Source of the DNA: Chitinophagaceae bacterium
GTDB taxonomy: Bacteria > Bacteroidota > Bacteroidia > Chitinophagales > Chitinophagaceae
Direction of reading: 5' to 3'
DNA: 64,000 nucleotides
NCBI GenBank assembly: GCA_019638595.1
Contig: JAHBTJ010000014.1
Span: 167,193 to 231,192 of the forward strand
Position 1 is the first letter of the stretch; every line of letters begins with the position of its first letter. A program made the translations under genes and the position numbers. Of this stretch, positions 44,043 to 54,287 are shown piece by piece. The notes below the pieces were generated by a model. It searched no databases. It was given only the letters and a program-made list of their open reading frames with translations, and had not been told where the DNA came from.

Positions 44043-46205
44043 TTACCAGCTTATCAATACTTTTATCCCATCCGGACTATTATCAAAACTAAGATAGCAG
44101 GTGCGGGATTGTTTATCCCACGAGCTTTCCGCGTTTATTTTCTCTCCTTTACTATTGGTGACTACAGTGCTTTTTGGTGCTGAAGGAAGATAGATCCGCA
44201 TGCTGTTTATAGTATTGACGGGGCTTTTTGCAACAAAAGCATACGATCTCGCCTTTATCTCTTCGTCATAGATCCTGGAAGCGGAGGCTAATACTTTAGG
44301 AACCTTTTTATTTGCTATCCGACCGATATTGTATAAAAACGCCTGTGTGCCCGGTTCAATAACCTTTTTTGCAAGCACGGGTAACTTTGGATCAAACAGG
44401 TCTATTACCGGCCCTGTTACAACATAAGGATCACTGCCGGCGCTTTCATCCATCACCGACACGATATCATAAGGCCCGCGTTGTAAATAAAAATTATTCT
44501 TTACCAAAAATTTACCTGCCTTCGCATCCGTTTCATACGCCTGCTTTATAATGTCTGTATATTTTGTATCCATGCCACTTTGCATGGCGAACTCTTTAGG
44601 ATTTTGCCTTATTATATATACTTTCCCTTTTTCTACAGCAAAGCTTTTATCGTCAGCGCCGGCTTGTATACCTAATAATTCAAACAGGTGATCTGCCGGT
44701 GCAGCATAGGAATTGCCGTTGGTGTTCCACCATTCCATCACTTTCTGATAAGGATCGTCGTCTTTTCCGCAGTATACTAATACTCCACCTTTCTTTACCC
44801 AATCAGCAAGGTGCCGGTGTACATCAGCCTCATTCGGTTTCATGTTTGAATAGCTTACTACCAGCACTTTTATGTCTTTGAGCGTTGCCGGATAAGAAAG
44901 GTTTTCCATATGTACCGTTTCCACCGGAACTCCCCTTTTTACTAACGGTAATGTTTGACCGTAGAAATTAGAGAACTGCGGATCTTCATAGCCATCATGA
45001 GTGGGGAAGCGCTGGAACATGAGTGAATTGCTCATCAATACGCCGATGCCACCCGTGCCTGCAACACGATTGGAAGACACCTGTATATCATTCAGCGCAT
45101 TTACCATTACCTGCATCTGCGTAGAATAATATTTGGGTATCAATACTTTTTCATCGCTGTTCGCGAGCTTATACGGACGGGTATATATTCTTTCCGGCCA
45201 TGGCATCACTTCATAATCTGCCACCATCGGGTATAAAAGCTTAGCAGTAAAAGTGGCTTCATAATTTCTTTTATAATCCGCCCAATCACGCGGCCAGTCT
45301 TCTATCGGGTCTGTAAGAAAAAACAATTTTCTTTTAGTAGGCGCCGTCATTGATACCATAGAGCCATATTCAAGAAATGCATTTTCAAACACCCGCTCTT
45401 TTTTCAAGCCATTAAAATAGGTAGGTTCCCGCGAGGTTCCGGTCCATACCTGCGCAATATACCCATCAATGCCCGGCAATGAGGCCAGGCTGGCTTCGGG
45501 GCTTACGATCTGCCATGAAGAATAATTCACCAGGGAATGTGTGGGTATATATACTTTTACATCCAGTCCTTTTGTTTTGCCGTATTCTTTGGCATAAGAT
45601 GATACTTCTTTAATAGCATTGTAGTAGAGCTGGTACTTTAATTTGCTGGAGAGATACGTGTTCTCCGGCGATTCATGTTGTGCCCGCCAGGGAAACCCAT
45701 AATATTTTTGCCACTCCTGCTTAAATACTTCACTGTAACCTGCTCTCGCCCAAAACTCCGGCTCTTCAAGATAGATTGAGCTTATGCCCGCATCAATCAC
45801 TCTTTTCACCACTCCTGTTTTCATGTATTCAACAAAGGAAGCCACAGGCACCACGTAAGGAATATTTCTTCCATGCCATATAGTATCCCCTTTCACGGTT
45901 TGCTGCCCTTCGCCCAAATGATTCTGCCCGTCCCATTTCCCCAGGAAATAATCATCGTATTGACCCCAGGCAATACCTGTCATAAAATGAACATTGTACC
46001 CACGGTCTCTCCACGACTTTACACGATCTTCAAACGACATCTTTCCTCTTTCACTAACGCCATATACAATTGCGATATCCGCACGCACATCAATTTCCGG
46101 TATCCAGTGATGGGCTGTCTGGAAAGCGGTTTTTTCCTGGGCTGCTGCACTGATCATTAACAGATTTGAAAGCAATAAGCCCGTTAATACATTCCTTAAT
46201 TTCAT
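44043..46205 (-). CDS. Exported TIM-barrel-like protein of a polysaccharide locus, putative glycoside hydrolase
   Basis: 720 residues with a signal peptide (1-22, ending SAAAQ). The first half looks like a glycoside-hydrolase TIM barrel (YNVHFMTGIAWGQYDDY, ISSIYLEEPEFWARAG with adjacent acids, KVYIPTHSLVNYSSW, YIAQVWTGTSRE). The part about 395-500 looks like the trimerisation domain of GH42-type enzymes (GIGVLMSNSLMFQRFP, VLVVSYSNMKPNEADVHRHL, GGVLVYCGKDDDPY). A beta-rich C-terminus follows. I cannot assign a CAZy family. It is the last gene of the SusCD locus, behind an internal terminator. Confidence 0.7.
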   Translation of the reverse strand: MKLRNVLTGLLLSNLLMISAAAQEKTAFQTAHHWIPEIDVRADIAIVYGVSERGKMSFEDRVKSWRDRGYNVHFMTGIAWGQYDDYFLGKWDGQNHLGEGQQTVKGDTIWHGRNIPYVVPVASFVEYMKTGVVKRVIDAGISSIYLEEPEFWARAGYSEVFKQEWQKYYGFPWRAQHESPENTYLSSKLKYQLYYNAIKEVSSYAKEYGKTKGLDVKVYIPTHSLVNYSSWQIVSPEASLASLPGIDGYIAQVWTGTSREPTYFNGLKKERVFENAFLEYGSMVSMTAPTKRKLFFLTDPIEDWPRDWADYKRNYEATFTAKLLYPMVADYEVMPWPERIYTRPYKLANSDEKVLIPKYYSTQMQVMVNALNDIQVSSNRVAGTGGIGVLMSNSLMFQRFPTHDGYEDPQFSNFYGQTLPLVKRGVPVETVHMENLSYPATLKDIKVLVVSYSNMKPNEADVHRHLADWVKKGGVLVYCGKDDDPYQKVMEWWNTNGNSYAAPADHLFELLGIQAGADDKSFAVEKGKVYIIRQNPKEFAMQSGMDTKYTDIIKQAYETDAKAGKFLVKNNFYLQRGPYDIVSVMDESAGSDPYVVTGPVIDLFDPKLPVLAKKVIEPGTQAFLYNIGRIANKKVPKVLASASRIYDEEIKARSYAFVAKSPVNTINSMRIYLPSAPKSTVVTNSKGEKINAESSWDKQSRTCYLSFDNSPDGIKVLISW

Positions 46206-46258
46206 CCGTATATTTTTTGTTGTTAAAATTGAGGCAGACAGGTGAATTCCATACGGAA

Positions 46259-46288
46259 AACTTCCCCCACTTTTTGACGGGGGAAGTT
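46259..46288 (-). terminator. Internal terminator between the DUF3823 and TIM-barrel genes
   Basis: Perfect 10-bp stem AACTTCCCCC / GGGGGAAGTT with a 10-nt loop. On the minus strand it is followed by TTTTCC. It probably lowers expression of the last gene relative to susCD. Confidence 0.7.
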
Positions 46289-46372
46289 AAGCAGTAAATT
46301 TTTGCGGTACTCCGTTCCTGATTTTTCTTCAACACGAAGTGACAGCGGAGAAGAACTGGTTATTTCAATAAG

Positions 46373-47176
46373 CTAAGGAATATCAACCCTCACAGCTTCA
46401 TTGTAATTATGGCGCTTTATGCCTTCGGTGGCATAATTAATTCTTGCAGCAGCTCTTATAAACACCGTTCTTCCGGAAGGAATTACATTGCCGGTAGTGA
46501 TTGTAACAGGTTGCCCTAATTGTGCCTCGAATGAATTGCCGGGATAATCTATAGTGGTAGTATAACGATTGTCCCATTCACGGTAACCCACATACGGAAC
46601 CTGGCTTACAAACAGGCGAACGTCTGTAACATTTAAGAAATCATCACTATAATTTCCCATTGGTTCTATCTTTGCCCTGAAATCCGCCGGGCTTACGGCA
46701 CGTTCCACCACCACTTTGGCGGTAATTTTTCCATCGGCAACAGTTGGTGTTCCCTCCCACCTCAACTTCAGGAAAGGTTGCACCCTGAACTCGGTCTCCG
46801 TTACACCGCTTATATCCAACGTTTTTGATTCATTTGCAAGCGTGTCACCGTCTGCATTTAACCTTACAATGGGAATAAAAGCGCCATCAACTCTTATATT
46901 ATAATTGCCTTTGAACACTTTGGTGTTTTGAAACACCCCTTCTTTCATACAAAAGAAATCAAGGTTTTCCGGTGTAGCGGCAGTCCAGCTCAACTCCCAC
47001 ATACGCACCCTGGTGCCTTCGCTCCCCTGGTCTGTCAGTACCGGCTCGCCTGTAGCCGCATCTACCACGGTTCCCCTCAGCGTTTCTTTAGGCTCCGGAT
47101 AGTTATCAATCTTGGTGCAGGAAAAAACACCTGCTATCATGATGCTACTCACTATATAATAAACGATCTTTTTCAT
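46373..47176 (-). CDS. DUF3823 surface lipoprotein of the SusCD locus
   Basis: 267 residues from ATG 47176 (MKKIVYYIVSS); an in-frame ATG at 47230 precedes the signal peptide and would overlap susD. Lipobox IAGVFSCTK. A carboxypeptidase-regulatory-like beta-sandwich follows (ETLRGTVVDAATGEPVLTDQG), then the DUF3823 C-terminal domain (VVERAVSPADFRAKIEPMG, DVRLFVSQVPYVGYREWDN). Such proteins fill the SusE/F position and likely bind glycan at the surface. 31 bp after susD. Confidence 0.88.
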   Translation of the reverse strand: MKKIVYYIVSSIMIAGVFSCTKIDNYPEPKETLRGTVVDAATGEPVLTDQGSEGTRVRMWELSWTAATPENLDFFCMKEGVFQNTKVFKGNYNIRVDGAFIPIVRLNADGDTLANESKTLDISGVTETEFRVQPFLKLRWEGTPTVADGKITAKVVVERAVSPADFRAKIEPMGNYSDDFLNVTDVRLFVSQVPYVGYREWDNRYTTTIDYPGNSFEAQLGQPVTITTGNVIPSGRTVFIRAAARINYATEGIKRHNYNEAVRVDIP

Positions 47177-47207
47177 GCGTGTATTTTTAAAACTATTATC
47201 ATTAACA

Positions 47208-49271
47208 TTATCTGCCAGGTTGCTGATCAATCACCGGGCTCTTATTTACTTCTCCCTGAGGTATAGCGAAATAATAATCGAGCTGTGTAAACCGGAAACG
47301 TTTCCTCGCTTCTTCGAAACCGGCATCAAAGAACCATTTGCCGGCCACAGATGAATAGAAAGGATACAACCCGCGATAATAAGCGCCATCTGCCTGGGTA
47401 AAGCCATTTAACATATCGGAGTGTTGTGTTCTCCACCTGCGGATATCCCAAAGTATCTTATGCTCAAATGCCAGTTCTTTCCTGCGCTCTTTGCGGATCA
47501 CCTGTAAGCCTTGTGCACCAGCTATATCCGATATGCCAACCAGCGGCTCGGCGCCGGCTCTTTCCCTGATGCTCCTGATGGCTTCGTAAGCCGCCGTGGT
47601 CAGGTCATCTCCGTCGGGTGAGCTTGCCCCTGCCAGCGTCAATTCAGCAGCCGCTTCTGCAGCATTCAGCAACACTTCGGCATAGCGCATTAAAATAAAG
47701 GATTGCTCTGATCTTCCTTCCAATACCAATGCCTGGGCCATATTAGGATTCAACCATTTGCGCACCATAAATCCTGTAAAGGCGGCCGTCATATCCGAAG
47801 TACCGAAAGGTCCGTTGATCCCGCCACCATTCATTTTTGATCCGTCTGGCAAAGTAACCAATTCGTGGGTGGTTCCGTTCTGAGACAGAAACAGGGATTT
47901 ATTGCCGGCAAAAGCGCCGGTTTCCGTATACGCATCTGTTTGATTATAGGTTTGCGGACCACCAATGGTATAATTGGTAGAACCATTTACGGTACGTAAT
48001 GGCGCTATTCCACCGGCAACGCTGCCGGTATATACACCACGCCGCACGTCCATCACTATTCCCTTAAACATATCTCCCGGAAAAATAACATAGGCTCTCA
48101 GGCGTGGTTCGGCATTGGCAAAAATATCCGTGGGATTGTCAAACAAAAGATATTTCCCATTGTTGTCGAGCACCTTAATAGTACCATCTGCATTTTTTTC
48201 AATACCGTCAAACAATTCAACAAAATCTAACGTTGGGCAGTTACCTGCAGAGTACCCATTTCCGCCCATTAGCTGGCGCGGGATATTATAAGAATCATAG
48301 CCGTGCGCCAGGTCAGGCCACTTATAATCCTTGGTATAAATATTCTCGGGACTGGAAGCGTCAAAAAACATATCCACCATATTCTGGTATTGCCCTTCTC
48401 TGTCACCCGGTCCGCCTTTCTTTTTATACAATGAATATTTACCCGATTTGATAATAATATTAGCCGCTTTGTACGCTTCGGTAAAATATTTTTTGGAAGC
48501 TTCCGCGGCATTTGCAGGATCAAAGCCCACTACCCGTACTTTGGTTTTTTGCCCAAAACCTGTAAAGGTGTTATACTTTGCAACGCTTCCGGCAAACAAC
48601 ATGGCCTCCGATTTAAATGCCCACGCCACATATTTGTTTACATACCCTTTTACTGGGCTGCTTTCAGAAAGAAGTTCTGCAGCTTTATCAAAATCTGCCA
48701 GTACCTGGTTCCAGGTTTCTTCTTCGGTTGCCCTTGCTATCTCTAACGGCTTTCCATCTTCCGGCGGATAACGCAGTAATGAGGTGGCAAGTGGTGCGCC
48801 CCCATACCTTTTTGCCAACGCGTAAAACACCATAGCCCGGGTAAAATAGGCCTCGCCAACAAAGTGATTAAACTCTTCATCGCTGAAATTGGATTTGTAT
48901 GCAGGAAATTCTTCAATAAGATTGTTGGCATCCCTCAACAAATTAAAAGCTCTTGTCCAGTAGGCGCCATTCCGCGCCCAGCCTTCCGAGGTCATGGCCT
49001 CACCGGCATCTCTTCCCAATGATGAACCTTCATTGGTACCGGGAGTTACCAGCCAGTCATCAAAAAATTGCCTTGCAGGAGAATATTTAAAGTCTTCAAA
49101 CGGCATCTGGCTGTACATCCTCGACAGGTACAATTGCATTCCGCTTGCGTTGGAAAATAAGTCAGCCTCATTAACAATATTAATAGGCGGAACGTCGAGA
49201 TATTTTTTGCAGGAGATATTCAGGAAACATGCTCCCAGGATGATATAAAGAAAATAATATTTAAATTTCAT
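47208..49271 (-). CDS. SusD/RagB-family glycan-binding lipoprotein
   Basis: 687 residues from ATG 49271 (a second ATG 9 bp upstream is less likely). Signal and lipobox ACFLNISCKK. SusD marks: YLDVPPINIVNEADLFSN, FVGEAYFTRAMVFYALAKRYGG, and the C-terminal VIRKERRKELAFEHKILWDIRRWR. It sits on the outer surface as the lid of the SusC pore and captures ligand. The stop of SusC lies 12 bp upstream, so one operon. It is somewhat longer than the average 500-600 residues. Confidence 0.96.
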   Translation of the reverse strand: MKFKYYFLYIILGACFLNISCKKYLDVPPINIVNEADLFSNASGMQLYLSRMYSQMPFEDFKYSPARQFFDDWLVTPGTNEGSSLGRDAGEAMTSEGWARNGAYWTRAFNLLRDANNLIEEFPAYKSNFSDEEFNHFVGEAYFTRAMVFYALAKRYGGAPLATSLLRYPPEDGKPLEIARATEEETWNQVLADFDKAAELLSESSPVKGYVNKYVAWAFKSEAMLFAGSVAKYNTFTGFGQKTKVRVVGFDPANAAEASKKYFTEAYKAANIIIKSGKYSLYKKKGGPGDREGQYQNMVDMFFDASSPENIYTKDYKWPDLAHGYDSYNIPRQLMGGNGYSAGNCPTLDFVELFDGIEKNADGTIKVLDNNGKYLLFDNPTDIFANAEPRLRAYVIFPGDMFKGIVMDVRRGVYTGSVAGGIAPLRTVNGSTNYTIGGPQTYNQTDAYTETGAFAGNKSLFLSQNGTTHELVTLPDGSKMNGGGINGPFGTSDMTAAFTGFMVRKWLNPNMAQALVLEGRSEQSFILMRYAEVLLNAAEAAAELTLAGASSPDGDDLTTAAYEAIRSIRERAGAEPLVGISDIAGAQGLQVIRKERRKELAFEHKILWDIRRWRTQHSDMLNGFTQADGAYYRGLYPFYSSVAGKWFFDAGFEEARKRFRFTQLDYYFAIPQGEVNKSPVIDQQPGR

Positions 49272-49283
49272 AATGATCATTTA

Positions 49284-52200
49284 TTAAAATGTAACATTCA
49301 GACCTACCGAAACTGTTTTATTCAAAGGATACAGGTATCCCCATGTATCATTCGGATGCTCCGGATCAATGTATCGCACTTTGGTTGCAGTTAAGAGGTT
49401 GTATGCATTCACGTAAAAACGCGTATTCTTGATTCCCGCTTTTTTTGTCCATTTCTCAGGCAGGGTGTATCCTAATTCAACAGATTTCAACCTGAAATAT
49501 GCACCGTTAACAGAGTTGTAAGACGATTCTACATGCGACAGGGTGCCGGTGTACCCATAATAGCCCGGTACCCACTCTGTTGCCGGGTCATATGGATCTG
49601 CATTAGGGTCCTTTGGATGCCAGCGGTCCATAAATTGTACCATTGAACCCGATTCGCTGCTTCCCCACATAGGCATCTGCAATTGTTCCAGGTACTGAAC
49701 TGTTGAAAGCGCAGAGCCCTGGAATAACAGGAACAGGTCAATTCCTTTATAAGAAAGATTAGCGGAGAGACCATAGTTGATCCAGGGCGTGGAGCTTAAC
49801 TGGTAGGGATGGCGGTCCAGGTCATTGATCTCACCATCGCCATTCCAGTCTTCGTAACGAAAATCGCCGGGTAATGTTCCACGTCCAATGTATACAGGAC
49901 TGTTATAAATATCGTCCCACGACTCAAACCTGCCGTTACCTGTCCAACCCCACCATTGATTTTGCAAACGATCGGTTTGATTGCTCCTCCAGTTCCAGAA
50001 AGAGCTACCATTGGGAGCTCTTTCTACATACCTCCTTTTTACACGGGCATAAGAAAAAATACCTTTGAGGCTGTAAAAGAAATCGCCGACATTGTTATTG
50101 TGTGTAACTTCAAAATCGTACCCAAAAGTGGCATCAGAGTCAAGATTCTCCTGGGGAAGTTCTGCACCAACAACTGTTGGCGTACCACCACTTTTTTTTG
50201 CAAGCAATCCATCACGCTTTCTTATAAAATAATCGAAAGTAACACCGAGTAATCCGTTCCATCCAACAAAATCAAGACCCACATCCATTGTACGAGCCGT
50301 ATACCAGGTGATCACAGGGTTAGTAATTCCTTTATTATTAGCGCTGGCAATAAAGTTGCCATTGAACACATAGCCACCGCTGAAATTTCTTGAATCGGAT
50401 GCCCCCGGATAAATATAGCCAGGCGCCCACAGATAAGCGTCTGCCAGAGCATCATCACCCGTAACACCGTAAGACCCACGTAGTTTCAACTGTTGTACAA
50501 AAGACAAAGCGTTGGAGTTTCTGAAAAAGTCTTCTTCAGAAATACGCCAGCCAACAGAGCCTCCGGGAAAGAATCCCCACTGATGCTGGTTATGGAACTT
50601 AGACGACCCATCTTCCCGAAAAAGGAACTCTGCCAGATACTTACCTTTATAAGCATAGTTCAGGCGCCCTGCCAATCCAAGATAGGTAAATTCATAAATA
50701 GCCCCCGAACCGGTGTTCATACTCGCGATCTGGTTGAGGGGAAGACCGGCCAGCAGGTAAGGAAGAGGAAGCGCTAGATCTCTCTGCGCTGCAAAATTGT
50801 CTCCCTGCCGCTTTTGCGTTTCCCAAATAACAGCGGCGTCAACTTTATGATCGCCTGCAAATGTGCCACTGTAATTTAAAGAGGTCTGCGTCAACATCTG
50901 AGAGTTGAAGAAAGCCTGCCGGGTGATCCTGTTAGGAGATTGCCGCGTAAAGGGTTCATACGTATCGGAAGCCGCGTCGTAACGGTACTGCCTGTATTCC
51001 TTTTGATAGTGGTTGTGGTTTGAAAAAGAATAATCATAGCTGAACAGGGTTTTTGCATATAAACCCGGAACGCCGGGGATGTCGTAACGCAGGCTTACGA
51101 TCGGTTGTATCCAGCTCGTTCTAAGATTCCGGTATCCATTGATATCCTTATCCATAAACGAGATAGGATTATCCCCCTCGATCAAACCATGATAAGGCTT
51201 AGTGGGATCATCATTTGCGTAAGCGGGTATCTGAGGCCCCTGGCGCCAGAACGAACGGATAGCCCACCATGCACTTTGATACGGTTGATTGGTGGTTTCC
51301 GTAACCAGGTTAAGGTTTGCATCTAACGTGAAGCTCTTACCTATTTTAGCGCTAAGGCTGGAGCGAAGATTGTATTTGTTGTAATTGAGATCGTTGGTCT
51401 TAAAAAAGCTCCCCTGGTTCATATACCCGCCACCCACATAATAAGTCAGCCGGTCGTTACCGCCCGTAACACTTAAATTATGCTGGGTTTGTGGTGCGTA
51501 ATCCGCCCATACCAGCGGATACCAGTCATAACTCTTTTTGGTACCATTCCTGTATTCCTCAAATACCTGCTCGGGGAACACCGGTGTAGTACTATTATTA
51601 ACATTGTGCCTTGCCTGTTCATTACGAAGCGTCAGATAATCGAAAATACCGACTGTTTTAGGTAAACCGGCAGGGAACTGAAAAGTATAGTTCCCGTCGT
51701 ACGACAGTATACTTTCATTGTTTTTCCCTCTCCTGGTAGTGATCAACACTACACCGTTGGCTGACCGCATACCATAAATGGCAGCGGATGCATCTTTCAA
51801 TACCGAAATATTTTCTATATCGTTGGCATTCAAACGCTGGAAGTCGGCATTGGAACGGGGAATACCGTCAATAACAATAAGCGGAGCCCCAAAGCCGCGA
51901 ATGTCAAACGCATTGTTAAACGCACCCGGTTCAGCGCTTCGTTGCGCAATCCTTACACCGGAAACTTTTCCCGTTAACATGTTTTGCGGGTTTTCATTTT
52001 TGGTAGTCACCATGTCCGATCCGCTGATGGTTGAAATAGCGCCGGTAAGCGTTTTCTTTTTCTGGCTGGCATACCCCACAATTACTGTGGTTTCCAGCTC
52101 AGAAGCGGCTATTTTCAGAGAAACAGTCACTAACTGTTGAAGAGCGCTTACTTTAATGGCTTGTGCCTCAAATCCAACGGAACTGATCTCCAAAACATCA

Positions 52201-52733
52201 TCTATCCTGGCTTCTATGGAAAAAAAGCCTTCCGCATCACTGGCAGTACCCTGCCCGGTCCTCCGGTTTTTTACCGTAGCCCCCGCAACGGGATTCCCAT
52301 CAGCATCCTTTACCTGTCCCTTTACTTCCGCAAGAGGAATTGAATGATCCTTTTCCACGGGCAGCGGATCCGCCTTTCTTTTTATTATAATGGTTTTTTC
52401 AACAATAGTGTAGGTTAGCGGCAGTTGCCTGAAACAGGCATCCAGCAAAGCTTCTACCGTAGCATTTTTTACCTGTACGTTTACTGTACCAATGTTCTGC
52501 AACAACTCATCTTTGTAAAAAAAATGGTAAGGAGTACGTTGTTCAATCAACTCAAAAATTTTTTGAACAGGTACATTTTTTTCATTTAATGTAAGCTTTT
52601 GCGCATAACCTTCGGCATGTAGCTGCACGCAGGCAGCCATCAATAAAACAACCGTTAGCTTCATGATCAGTAAAGTTTTGGATAGTACCCGCCCCACCGG
52701 GAGCGGAGGCAATAAATCGACTTTTAATTTCAT
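49284..52733 (-). CDS. SusC/RagA TonB-dependent receptor with STN signalling domain
   Basis: 1149 residues. Signal region ends near LHAEGYAQK; the upstream basic stretch is usual in these proteins. Then an STN domain (about 48-110: LNEKNVPVQKIFELIEQRTP, YTIVEKTIIIKRK), a carboxypeptidase-regulatory-like domain (about 130-210), the SusC motif VGYASQKKKTLTGAIS, plug (VLKDASAAIYGMRSANGV), and the beta-barrel ending VSVGLNVTF. The STN domain normally contacts a FecR anti-sigma factor, which is encoded just upstream. It imports the glycan caught by SusD and signals its presence. Confidence 0.97.
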   Translation of the reverse strand: MKLKVDLLPPLPVGRVLSKTLLIMKLTVVLLMAACVQLHAEGYAQKLTLNEKNVPVQKIFELIEQRTPYHFFYKDELLQNIGTVNVQVKNATVEALLDACFRQLPLTYTIVEKTIIIKRKADPLPVEKDHSIPLAEVKGQVKDADGNPVAGATVKNRRTGQGTASDAEGFFSIEARIDDVLEISSVGFEAQAIKVSALQQLVTVSLKIAASELETTVIVGYASQKKKTLTGAISTISGSDMVTTKNENPQNMLTGKVSGVRIAQRSAEPGAFNNAFDIRGFGAPLIVIDGIPRSNADFQRLNANDIENISVLKDASAAIYGMRSANGVVLITTRRGKNNESILSYDGNYTFQFPAGLPKTVGIFDYLTLRNEQARHNVNNSTTPVFPEQVFEEYRNGTKKSYDWYPLVWADYAPQTQHNLSVTGGNDRLTYYVGGGYMNQGSFFKTNDLNYNKYNLRSSLSAKIGKSFTLDANLNLVTETTNQPYQSAWWAIRSFWRQGPQIPAYANDDPTKPYHGLIEGDNPISFMDKDINGYRNLRTSWIQPIVSLRYDIPGVPGLYAKTLFSYDYSFSNHNHYQKEYRQYRYDAASDTYEPFTRQSPNRITRQAFFNSQMLTQTSLNYSGTFAGDHKVDAAVIWETQKRQGDNFAAQRDLALPLPYLLAGLPLNQIASMNTGSGAIYEFTYLGLAGRLNYAYKGKYLAEFLFREDGSSKFHNQHQWGFFPGGSVGWRISEEDFFRNSNALSFVQQLKLRGSYGVTGDDALADAYLWAPGYIYPGASDSRNFSGGYVFNGNFIASANNKGITNPVITWYTARTMDVGLDFVGWNGLLGVTFDYFIRKRDGLLAKKSGGTPTVVGAELPQENLDSDATFGYDFEVTHNNNVGDFFYSLKGIFSYARVKRRYVERAPNGSSFWNWRSNQTDRLQNQWWGWTGNGRFESWDDIYNSPVYIGRGTLPGDFRYEDWNGDGEINDLDRHPYQLSSTPWINYGLSANLSYKGIDLFLLFQGSALSTVQYLEQLQMPMWGSSESGSMVQFMDRWHPKDPNADPYDPATEWVPGYYGYTGTLSHVESSYNSVNGAYFRLKSVELGYTLPEKWTKKAGIKNTRFYVNAYNLLTATKVRYIDPEHPNDTWGYLYPLNKTVSVGLNVTF

Positions 52734-52930
52734 ACATTTGTACTGTTTGGGTTAAGAAAAACAATCCTTCGACCGATTGTATAAAAATGATTAACCCTTC
52801 GCCAGGGGTGCTGCAATCATCCCTGGTTTTTGGATAACCAGAATTATCAAAATTTTTATCTCTCCGGGATGTTAGGGTAAACCAGATAAATATGACATTC
52901 CCTTATGCCTGACCAGGGATATACGGATGT

Positions 52931-54184
52931 TTATTGCGGAAACACTGTTAGTGTTTTGTCCTGTATTATAAAATCAAGCCCGCTTTCTTCCAGGATCTTT
53001 AATACGGTAGACAGCTTACTGTTCCTGTTCACTATACCACTGTAATGCCCCGGCGGCACCTTGCCTGCATATATAACATTTACATCGTACCACCTTTCAA
53101 GCTGCCGCATTATATATTGCACATCATCGCTGCTAAAGCGGAACAGTCCGTCCTTCCAGGCTACGGCATTTAAAACAGCCGCGTTTCTTACCTGTATGTT
53201 CCGGCTACTATTATTCATTACGGCCTGCTGATCGGGCTTTATTTTTACTGTTTGCGCAGAGGCAGAAAACGCTACAGCTCCTTCCAGCAGGCTGGTTTGA
53301 ACAGACTGTTCGTTGTTGTATGCCATGATGTTGAAATGGGTACCCAATACTTCCACCTGCCAGGCATTTTCGCCTGCATTTGGATTACCGTCCCGTACTA
53401 TGAACCGCTGTTTTCCGCCGTCAGGAGTTTTCGAGGAAGCTATCTCAAAATAAGCTTCCCCTGCCAGCTCCACTACTCTTTCGCCACCGGAAAAAGCAAC
53501 CGGAAAACGCAAGGAAGACGCCGCATTGAGCCATACTTTGCTTCCATCGGGAAGTGTGAGCTGGTATTGACCTCCCCGTGGCGTAGAGAGTGTGTTATAC
53601 ACCGGTTCGGCAGAAGATCCGGCAGTTACGTTATAAGCCAACCGGCCTTCTTCCGTTTTAAGAATGGTTGAGCCGCCCTGCAAGGCAAGCATTCCTGTTC
53701 CTGCACTGTCGAGCACCAGTTCCTTTCCATTTGCCAGCTTTAAAACAGCCCTGTTGCCACCCGGCTCCGCATCTGTAGCAGGAGCTTTTTTAACGATGCT
53801 TACCGGAGTTTCGTTTTTTTTCTGCCTGATGAAAACAAAATAGCTCAGGCTTGCTATACCTGCCAAAAGCGAAGCCGCCGCTAACCAGCGTAATATACGG
53901 GTGCGGTTATTGCTGCCGCCGGATTGTATGAAAGCCCCGCCTGTACCAGGCTGAGCTTCTATACTTTTGGCCTGCTGTAAAATTTTCCGAAAAATACTTT
54001 CCGTTTTCGACTGATCAGAAAGCGCCATGAAGCTATCATCGTGAAAAGCCCGCTCTATGAGTTCTTCCAAATGACCGGTATGCTTATATTCACGCAGGTA
54101 AGAGATGAACAGGGAGAGCTCGTCGGGCGACAAGCTATCGTTAACATACTTATCCAGCAGCACTATAAATTGAGCTTCGTTCAT
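52931..54184 (-). CDS. FecR-family anti-sigma factor
   Basis: 417 residues. A cytoplasmic N-terminal part (1-95) precedes one membrane helix (about 98-117, WLAAASLLAGIASLSYFVF). The periplasmic FecR domain follows (STPRGGQYQLTLPDGSKVWL, VELAGEAYFEIA, VLGTHFNIMAYNNEQSVQTS), then a DUF4974 end (FSSDDVQYIMRQLERWYDV). It relays the state of the SusC STN domain to the sigma factor encoded about 100 bp upstream. Located in the inner membrane. Confidence 0.96.
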   Translation of the reverse strand: MNEAQFIVLLDKYVNDSLSPDELSLFISYLREYKHTGHLEELIERAFHDDSFMALSDQSKTESIFRKILQQAKSIEAQPGTGGAFIQSGGSNNRTRILRWLAAASLLAGIASLSYFVFIRQKKNETPVSIVKKAPATDAEPGGNRAVLKLANGKELVLDSAGTGMLALQGGSTILKTEEGRLAYNVTAGSSAEPVYNTLSTPRGGQYQLTLPDGSKVWLNAASSLRFPVAFSGGERVVELAGEAYFEIASSKTPDGGKQRFIVRDGNPNAGENAWQVEVLGTHFNIMAYNNEQSVQTSLLEGAVAFSASAQTVKIKPDQQAVMNNSSRNIQVRNAAVLNAVAWKDGLFRFSSDDVQYIMRQLERWYDVNVIYAGKVPPGHYSGIVNRNSKLSTVLKILEESGLDFIIQDKTLTVFPQ

Positions 54185-54287
54185 ACAGCAGCCAGTTATA
54201 AAAAAATTGCTTTACATAATAAAGACGCAAAAAAGTGAGAGAGGTATGAGTCTTCTCAAAAAAATGCAACCGGAATCAGCTATTCAT

